Shown here piece after piece: positions 7,371-11,587 of a stretch of DNA of 11,587 nt (position 1 is its first letter; each line of letters starts with the position of its first letter). This DNA comes from Planctomycetaceae bacterium (GTDB lineage: Bacteria > Planctomycetota > Planctomycetia > Pirellulales > Pirellulaceae). Where the stretch lies: the NCBI GenBank assembly GCA_024642765.1, contig JAHEAM010000070.1:1-11587 (forward strand). Reading direction: 5' to 3'. The notes beneath the pieces were generated by a model. That model saw nothing but the letters and a program-made list of their open reading frames with translations, was not told where the DNA came from and did not search any database. A program made the position numbers and the translations under genes.

Positions 7371-7961
7371 ATGACGATTGAACAAAAGATGAACAGAGAT
7401 TCGCAGCCAGCGAATACAATTCGAGACCACGGTCCTTGGAGAATTCACAGCACGCATGATGTCTACAACGATCCGTTCATTAAGGTTTGGCGTGACGAGG
7501 TAACTCGTCCTGACGGTCGGCCGGGGCAACATGTCGTTGTGAGTATGAAACCAGGAGTTTGCGTGATTCCCATGGACGACGAAGGGCAAGTTTATTTGAC
7601 ATCAGAGTTTCATTATGCCGTGGGGCGCGTATCGCTCGAAGGTGTCAGCGGCGGGATTGAACCAGGCGAGGAGGCTCTGTTGACGGCCGAGCGTGAGTTG
7701 GCCGAAGAGTTGGGACTGGTCGCCCAAAAATTCGAGTCTTTGGCTACTGTCGACCCTTTCACTACAATTATCGCTTCGCCAACCCAACTTTTTTTAGCGA
7801 CAAGTCTCTCGCACGTTGCGACTAAACCAGAGGGAACGGAACAAATTGACTTAGTGCGTCTGCCGCTGGCCGCAGCTATCCAAAAAATCCAAAGTGGCCA
7901 AATCACACACGCTCCTACCTGCGTCGCGCTCCTGCTTATCGAGCGACAAAGGACCAAATGA
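7371..7961 (+). CDS. Nudix hydrolase, ADP-ribose pyrophosphatase-like
   Basis: Nudix enzymes cleave nucleoside diphosphates linked to another moiety; relatives of this length and layout act on ADP-ribose or nucleotide sugars. The 196-residue protein has a canonical Nudix box at 94-116, starting GGIEPGEE and ending RELAEELGL, fitting Gx5Ex7REUxEExGU with all metal-binding glutamates present. The preceding strand region (VCVIPMDDEGQVYLTSEFHYAVGR) and the SLEGVSGGIEPGE lead-in are typical of the ADP-ribose pyrophosphatase subgroup. The C-terminal helix contains HAPTCVALLL. ATG 7371 is taken as start with a weak GGTGA just upstream; ATG 7389 is an alternative that removes six residues. It lies 52 bp after the kinase remnant on the same strand and may use a promoter inside it. 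Substrate specificity cannot be read from the sequence. Confidence 0.9.
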   Translation: MTIEQKMNRDSQPANTIRDHGPWRIHSTHDVYNDPFIKVWRDEVTRPDGRPGQHVVVSMKPGVCVIPMDDEGQVYLTSEFHYAVGRVSLEGVSGGIEPGEEALLTAERELAEELGLVAQKFESLATVDPFTTIIASPTQLFLATSLSHVATKPEGTEQIDLVRLPLAAAIQKIQSGQITHAPTCVALLLIERQRTK

Positions 7962-7982
7962 GCCGAAAGTCGTGAGACCTCC

Positions 7983-8015
7983 GGTCGAAGTGCTGATGAA
8001 CTGAAATACTCGACC
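7983..8015 (+). other. Hairpin just after the Nudix gene
   Basis: GGTCGA (7983-7988) pairs with TCGACC (8010-8015), continued inward after a bulged A by GT/AC, for 8 bp in all. It starts 22 nt after the Nudix stop. There is no T-tract behind it, so it may aid 3' end formation but is not a classical intrinsic terminator. Confidence 0.35.
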
Positions 8016-8041
8016 AGCCGGAAACATGGTTGGTTGCATCG

Positions 8042-8104
8042 AGTCCCATAATTGGTTTCTTAGGTGAAGATGGTTCGCGATACGAACGCGTTAATTATGG
8101 GATT
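8042..8104. repeat. Long-arm inverted repeat enclosing a second hairpin
   Basis: TCCCATAATT (8044-8053) is perfectly complementary to AATTATGGGA (8093-8102), and the outer pairs G8043-T8103 (wobble) and A8042-T8104 extend this to 12. Nested inside is GTTCG (8073-8077) pairing with CGAAC (8083-8087) over a 5-nt loop. The arrangement resembles a structured RNA or a small palindromic mobile element. It lies between the Nudix and helicase genes. Function unknown. Confidence 0.55.
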
Positions 8105-8173
8105 ACGGCTTTGGCTCACCTGGTTTGACGCAGGCCGGAATGCCCTTTGATTGACGCGCCACTACTTTTTCCA

Positions 8174-8189
8174 CAAATTTCGAAATTTG
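8174..8189. promoter_or_regulatory. Perfect 16-bp palindrome, possible operator
   Basis: CAAATTTCGAAATTTG is a perfect two-fold symmetric 16-mer with no spacer, preceded by a T-rich stretch. Such a site could bind a dimeric regulator. It lies about 470 bp upstream of the helicase start. No regulator gene is adjacent, and no family-specific motif is recognised. Confidence 0.35.
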
Positions 8190-8276
8190 CTCTTTCGGAC
8201 GCTTTTGGGATCGATTAACATAGCTCGCTTGGATTAGCTACTGAAAGCTGATTCTTTGCGACAAGTCTTCTTAATG

Positions 8277-8301
8277 TCCTTCGATTTCAATCAACGAAGG
8301 A
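8277..8301 (+). other. Hairpin carrying an AAGGAG arm
   Basis: TCCTTCG (8277-8283) is perfectly complementary to CGAAGGA (8295-8301), with an 11-nt loop. The right arm overlaps an AAGGAG (8297-8302), but no start codon follows at usable distance, so it is not a supported translation start. It is one of the stems in the region before the helicase. Confidence 0.4.
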
Positions 8302-8410
8302 GTGGTCGCGTCGATCGCCTAACGATTTTGGTGATGACGTATTTCGGCACGAACACGCCGATGACCTTTGATGTCATTCATCAAGCGTGAACGAAGCAAC
8401 GTCGCAACTT

Positions 8411-8433
8411 GTCCGGTCCAGAAGTGGTCGGAC
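8411..8433 (+). other. Imperfect hairpin in the helicase upstream region
   Basis: GTCCGGTCCA (8411-8420) folds onto TGGTCGGAC (8425-8433) across a GAAG tetraloop, with one T-T mismatch and one bulged G, giving eight pairs. Together with its neighbours it supports a structured leader. Confidence 0.35.
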
Positions 8434-8514
8434 GGCCTGATCTATAGCGATTAGGTGAAAGTATTGTAGGCGTTTGCGGAAAATCGTTGCACGTATGCAC
8501 GAGCGAGAGTTGTA

Positions 8515-8560
8515 CAGAGCTGGTGGCTCTGATTCTCTAGCCCTAGACGCTCTAGTTTTA
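8515..8560 (+). promoter_or_regulatory. Competing hairpins, attenuator-like, ahead of the helicase
   Basis: CAGAGC (8515-8520) pairs perfectly with GCTCTG (8526-8531). The same AGAGC arm could instead pair with a second GCTCT at 8549-8553. Next come three alternating copies, TCTAG (8536-8540), CTAGA (8543-8547) and TCTAG (8551-8555), in which the middle copy can pair with only one neighbour. The right-hand pairing is followed at once by TTTTA (8556-8560), like a weak intrinsic terminator. Mutually exclusive stems ending in a T-run 100 nt before a start codon look like an attenuator, but the stems are short and AT-rich. Confidence 0.35.
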
Positions 8561-8659
8561 TCCGTGCGTTCAGCCAATTGCGGTTTCGGCTCTTGATGTT
8601 TGCGCGACAAGTCTGTGTTAAAGCAGTCTTGCCCTTTTTCTATTGGAAGATTTTGACAG

Positions 8660-10720
8660 ATGACTACAAATTTACCCCTGTCGGACGTCCCGACAAATTC
8701 CACGACACCTGCAGACATTGCGAGCGAGATTGAAACGAGTGGCATCGAATTAAGTGCTGTCGTTATCGACTCGCCTCAAGACGTTGTTCTGACCGAACCA
8801 GAACTTTCGGTTCTGGCGGAACTCAATTGCGAATCCGAACTTGATACCGACGAAAAAATCGTCGCGCACGACGCGCCGATTATCAATGGATTCGAGAACC
8901 TTTGCCTACTGCCTGAGGTCGTAGAAGCCGTTGTCTCTAGCGGCTACACACAACCAACTGCGATCCAAGCCGAAATCATTCCGCACATGTTGGCGGGCCG
9001 TGATATTCTTGCTCAATCGCAAACGGGAACTGGCAAGACTGCAGCTTTCGCATTGCCGATCCTATCGCAACTCGACAAAAGCGCAAAACAGCCTCAGGTA
9101 CTCGTGCTGACACCGACTCGCGAATTGGCGATACAGGTTACGAAGGCGTTTGAGACATATGGCAAGAACCTCAGTCGTTTTTCGGCGCTTGCCATCTACG
9201 GCGGACAAGATTATGAGGTCCAATTCCGTGCCTTGAAACGCGGAGTTCAAGTCGTTGTGGGAACGCCTGGCCGAGTGATCGATCACGTCAACCGAGGAAC
9301 GCTTGATTTGAGCAAAATCAAAACGCTCGTCCTCGACGAAGCTGATGAGATGCTCAATATGGGTTTCCTGGAAGACGTACAATTCGTTCTCACTCATGCG
9401 CCAGACGATCGTCGCATCGCGTTGTTCTCGGCAACATTGCCCGAGCCAATCCGCGACATTGCAGCCAAATATTTGAACAAGCCTGCGAAAGTTACGATCA
9501 AAAAGAAAACGATGACCGCCGAGCTGATCCGGCAGAGAGCCATTTTGGTCGAGCCGCGCGATCGACTCGATGTGCTCACGCGTGTTCTAGAATCAGAAAC
9601 GATTGATGGCGTGATTGTGTTCATGAAAACTCGCGAAGCGACAGTTCAAGTCGCCGAGAGTTTGCTGAAAAACGGTTACAAGGCTGTCGCGCTCAATGGC
9701 GATATGCCACAGCGACAACGTGAACGTACGATCGAGCAACTCAAAAACGGTCGCCTCGATATTTTGGTCGCGACCGATGTTGCTGCTCGGGGGTTGGACG
9801 TTTCGCGAATTAGCCACGTCATTAACTATGACTTGCCGCATGATGGCGAAAGCTATGTGCATCGAATCGGACGAACGGGCCGCGCAGGCCGCAAAGGCGA
9901 AGCGTTGATCTTCTTGCCAAAGCGACAACGCCACAAATTGAAATTGATTGAGAAGGTAACACGATCGGAAATCGAAGTGATTCCTGCTCCGTCTTACAAA
10001 GATGTCAACGCCGCGCGCGTCCGACGATTCGACGAGAAAATCTTGAGCTCTGTCGCCCAAGATGATCTGACCTTTTTCCAAGAACTAGTCGAACGTTTGG
10101 CCAGCCAAGGCGAATTGTCGATGACGCAAATCGCAGCCGCGCTAGCGCGAATGGTCCAAGGCGATCGAGAGTTCTACATCACAAAACAGTCGTTTCGTGG
10201 CGAAGAATCATCGCAAACCGAATCCAACCGACGCGAACGCGGTGGTGACCGTGGCGGCGAACGCGGTAGCGATCGAAAGCCTCGCGCGCGATTCTCCGAC
10301 GGCGATGGCTTCGACAATAACCGCAAGGGTAAGCCAGCCAAGTCGTTTAACTTGCACAGTCCTCCAGCTGCAGGTATGGAACGATTTCGAATCGAAGTGG
10401 GTCGCGCTGACGGCGTCCGTCCAGGTAATATCGTAGGAGCAGTTGCCAACGAGGCAGGCATTGATGGCGGTGAAATTGGACCGATCAAAATTCATGATGC
10501 ATTCAGCACGATTGATTTGCCGGCCGGAATGCCAGATGAAATCTGTAGTGCCTTACAAAACACATGGGTTGCTGGCAAACAACTTCAAATTCGACCTTGG
10601 GAAGATCGCGTCGAAGACGCTGCAGGAATGCGCCGTCGGCCGTTCAAGAAACGTTTTTCGGCATCTGACAAAAAAACTGGCAAACCAAAGCGAAGTTTCA
10701 AGCCGAAGTTTCGCAAGTAA
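8660..10720 (+). CDS. deaD: DEAD-box RNA helicase, DeaD/CsdA type
   Basis: This ATP-dependent RNA helicase is likely involved in ribosome assembly, RNA unwinding and cold adaptation in the cytoplasm. The 686-residue protein has every core motif: FENL and Q motif (TQPTAIQ, 97-103), Walker A AQSQTGTGKT (118-127), PTREL (152-156), GG (181-182), TPGR (202-205), DEAD (226-229), SAT (257-259), NGD (346-348), ATDVAARGLD (371-380) and HRIGRTGRAGR (401-411). A helical linker (about 455-510) leads to an RGG/Arg-rich stretch (521-545). A DbpA-type RNA-binding domain follows at about 573-647 (MERFRIEVGR...GVRPGNIVGA), then a Lys/Arg-rich tail. Residues 1-75 form an acidic extension not usual in E. coli DeaD. 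ATG 8660 is the only plausible early start; GGAAG (8645-8649) is a weak, distant ribosome site. It is a single gene with a long structured upstream region and terminator hairpins behind it. Confidence 0.95.
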   Translation: MTTNLPLSDVPTNSTTPADIASEIETSGIELSAVVIDSPQDVVLTEPELSVLAELNCESELDTDEKIVAHDAPIINGFENLCLLPEVVEAVVSSGYTQPTAIQAEIIPHMLAGRDILAQSQTGTGKTAAFALPILSQLDKSAKQPQVLVLTPTRELAIQVTKAFETYGKNLSRFSALAIYGGQDYEVQFRALKRGVQVVVGTPGRVIDHVNRGTLDLSKIKTLVLDEADEMLNMGFLEDVQFVLTHAPDDRRIALFSATLPEPIRDIAAKYLNKPAKVTIKKKTMTAELIRQRAILVEPRDRLDVLTRVLESETIDGVIVFMKTREATVQVAESLLKNGYKAVALNGDMPQRQRERTIEQLKNGRLDILVATDVAARGLDVSRISHVINYDLPHDGESYVHRIGRTGRAGRKGEALIFLPKRQRHKLKLIEKVTRSEIEVIPAPSYKDVNAARVRRFDEKILSSVAQDDLTFFQELVERLASQGELSMTQIAAALARMVQGDREFYITKQSFRGEESSQTESNRRERGGDRGGERGSDRKPRARFSDGDGFDNNRKGKPAKSFNLHSPPAAGMERFRIEVGRADGVRPGNIVGAVANEAGIDGGEIGPIKIHDAFSTIDLPAGMPDEICSALQNTWVAGKQLQIRPWEDRVEDAAGMRRRPFKKRFSASDKKTGKPKRSFKPKFRK

Positions 10721-10753
10721 AGACTGATGCTTTGTTACAGTTTGATGGTTGGG

Positions 10754-10779
10754 AAGGTCGGGCACTCTTGCCCGACTTT
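10754..10779 (+). terminator. Intrinsic terminator of the helicase gene
   Basis: GTCGGGCA (10757-10764) pairs with TGCCCGAC (10769-10776) over a CTCT loop. The stem extends outward by one G-U and two A-T pairs, to 11 bp. It starts 34 nt after the helicase stop and is followed by TTTGG, a short T-run. GC-rich stem plus position make termination likely. The stem sequence may also be a dispersed repeat. Confidence 0.65.
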
Positions 10780-10798
10780 GGTGCTTAGAAACGAACAG

Positions 10799-10815
10799 GC
10801 CCGGAGTGTCCGTGC
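10799..10815. repeat. Second, imperfect hairpin after the helicase
   Basis: GCCCGGA (10799-10805) folds onto TCCGTGC (10809-10815) over a GTG loop with one C-T mismatch. Like the stem at 10757-10776 it is followed by TTTGG. The pair may be diverged copies of one element. Weak on its own. Confidence 0.35.
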
Positions 10816-10888
10816 TTTGGGGACCAAACCCAATTCTTAGTTTTCGGCAAAATACTAGCTTCATTCTGAAACTTATTTTACAATAATC

Positions 10889-10933
10889 GTTGAACTGATG
10901 GCGTACGATCGTACGCCATCAGTTCAACTTTTT
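10889..10933 (+). terminator. Perfect 40-bp palindrome followed by T5
   Basis: Bases 10889-10908 are exactly reverse-complementary to 10909-10928, two 20-bp arms with no spacer, centred on CGTACGATCGTACG. TTTTT follows at 10929-10933, so rightward transcription would give a very strong hairpin with a U-run. From the left-pointing GNAT gene the hairpin is preceded by A5 but not followed by a U-run, so any bidirectional action is weaker. It lies between the converging helicase and GNAT genes. Perfect symmetry with no loop is more than a terminator needs. Confidence 0.75.
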
Positions 10934-10958
10934 GCTAAAGCAACCTTTTTCTTTAGAC

Positions 10959-11587
10959 TCATACAGGCATTTGATACAGTTGATACGTCTTGTATTGGTG
11001 AAGCGGTAATGCTCGATCGAGGGCGGCCATTGAGGCCATGTTTTCTTCCGCGATCCAGCCGAATTCCCAACGGCTGTAGCGATCCCAGCGGTCGGTCATT
11101 GTTTTGGTGACAAGCGCCGAGATGCCTTTGGCTCTCACGTCAGGGTCAACACCTAGAGCGATCAATCGCACTTCCGGAATCCGCCGCATCCAAAACAACA
11201 ACTGCGGCAAACGAATCCAATCCGAGCGGCCCCAGCATTTTTGTATTGCCCAATTCACGTTGGGTATTGAGACGTTATAGCCCACGAGTTTACCATCTAT
11301 GTAGGCTCCGATAACCGTTTGCGGATCCAAGATCCGTTTGAGCTGCGATACGTTGAAATCGAGCTCCTCATCCGTCAGCGGAACAAACCCCCAGCCCAGG
11401 CTGCGAACCTTATTCCCGATCCGGTTGATGTCGCGGAGCATCGTTTCTAATGTTGCTTTCGTTCCTGTGCGAATTGAGAGTTCGGGGAATCGCTTCTTCA
11501 GCCGTTCGCAGGCCTCGCCCAATCGACCGAACCGCGCCTTGGCCTCTGCATTGTCTATCTCGGCAGTGTTGAGGAAGCTAAAAAATC
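10959..11587 (-). CDS. GNAT-fold protein, YghO-like, C-terminal part
   Basis: The frame is open to the right edge with no stop, so this is the last 208 residues of a longer protein. Family members I recall are about 370 residues. A TTG at 11522 could serve as a start, but residues upstream of it (FFSFLNTAEIDNAEAKARFGRL) read as normal family sequence, like the GFFECxDD segment of YghO-type proteins, so the true start is outside. Visible landmarks are NRIGNKVRSLGWGFVPLTDEEL, then VIGAYIDGKLVGYNVSIPNVN, the beta-4/acetyl-CoA region IALGVDPDVRAKGISALV in place of the usual RxxGxG/A loop, and the end WIAEENMASMAALDRAL...YQLYQM. The fold suggests acyl-CoA-dependent N-acyl transfer, but the substrate is unknown. 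Its 3' end faces the helicase across the 40-bp palindrome. Confidence 0.8.
   Translation of the reverse strand, partial: FFSFLNTAEIDNAEAKARFGRLGEACERLKKRFPELSIRTGTKATLETMLRDINRIGNKVRSLGWGFVPLTDEELDFNVSQLKRILDPQTVIGAYIDGKLVGYNVSIPNVNWAIQKCWGRSDWIRLPQLLFWMRRIPEVRLIALGVDPDVRAKGISALVTKTMTDRWDRYSRWEFGWIAEENMASMAALDRALPLHQYKTYQLYQMPV

Larger units (their letters stand above)
7962..8659. other. 698-bp gene-free region, possible long helicase leader
   Basis: I find no convincing gene. The longest overlapping frame (minus strand, about 8374-8745) runs into the start of the helicase and has no protein-like features. The region contains a run of inverted repeats at 7983-8015, 8044-8102, 8174-8189, 8277-8301, 8411-8433 and 8515-8555, and an 11-bp direct repeat GCGACAAGTCT at 8258-8268 and 8604-8614. 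Known precedent: the E. coli deaD/csdA mRNA has a very long 5' leader involved in cold regulation. A similar leader here is an inference from spacing and structure. No -10/-35 pair stands out. Confidence 0.5.

Noticed and set aside
8334..8390. 18-codon frame (MTYFGTNTPM...) as a leader peptide of the helicase
   Set aside because: No ribosome site at usable distance and no regulatory codon run; kept only as a weak possibility.
8374..8745. 123-codon minus-strand frame overlapping the helicase start
   Set aside because: Overlaps the helicase N-terminus and hairpin DNA; composition is Arg/Ser-rich without recognisable domains.
10959..11522. GNAT protein as a complete 187-residue gene starting at TTG 11522
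   Set aside because: The frame stays open to the window edge and the upstream residues look like normal family sequence, so the gene is cut by the window.

Overview
The window looks like an ordinary chromosomal stretch from a planctomycete, most likely a Pirellula/Rhodopirellula-type member of the Planctomycetota. This is inferred from gene content: a secreted protein ending in a DUF1559 (planctomycete pilin-like) domain, a PknB-type kinase fragment with the planctomycete-style GRGGMG loop, a DUF4349 lipoprotein, balanced base composition, frequent strand switching, and long intergenic spacers full of hairpins. No tRNA, rRNA, CRISPR array, transposase or phage gene was found.

Layout. (1) 1-1177: a short hairpin/tandem repeat at the left edge, then a DUF4349 lipoprotein (+). 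(2) 1181-2608: miaB (-), a tRNA methylthiotransferase converging on the lipoprotein gene with only 3 bp between the stops. (3) 2609-3047: divergent spacer with a compact structured, repeat-like element upstream of miaB. (4) 3048-3779: an unrecognised exported protein (+). (5) 3780-6837: a two-gene leftward unit, a large Sec-exported DUF1559 protein followed 35 bp later by acylphosphatase. A possible 34-codon small ORF with a perfect AGGAGG site lies antisense to the acylphosphatase end. (6) 6838-7961: a kinase N-lobe fragment with no catalytic loop (+), then a Nudix hydrolase (+). (7) 7962-8659: a 698-bp gene-free region rich in inverted repeats, which may be the long leader of the next gene. 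(8) 8660-10720: a DeaD/CsdA-type DEAD-box RNA helicase with a DbpA RNA-binding domain. (9) 10721-10958: three successive hairpins including a perfect 40-bp palindrome, between converging genes. (10) 10959-11587: the C-terminal part of a YghO-like GNAT-fold protein whose start lies beyond the right edge.

The genes do not form one pathway. miaB and the helicase are RNA-related housekeeping functions, the Nudix enzyme and acylphosphatase are small-molecule phosphohydrolases, and three proteins are exported. I see no convincing new multi-gene system. The most interesting parts are non-coding (the helicase leader, the 40-bp palindrome, the miaB-upstream element), plus the domain architecture of the DUF1559 protein and the kinase remnant.
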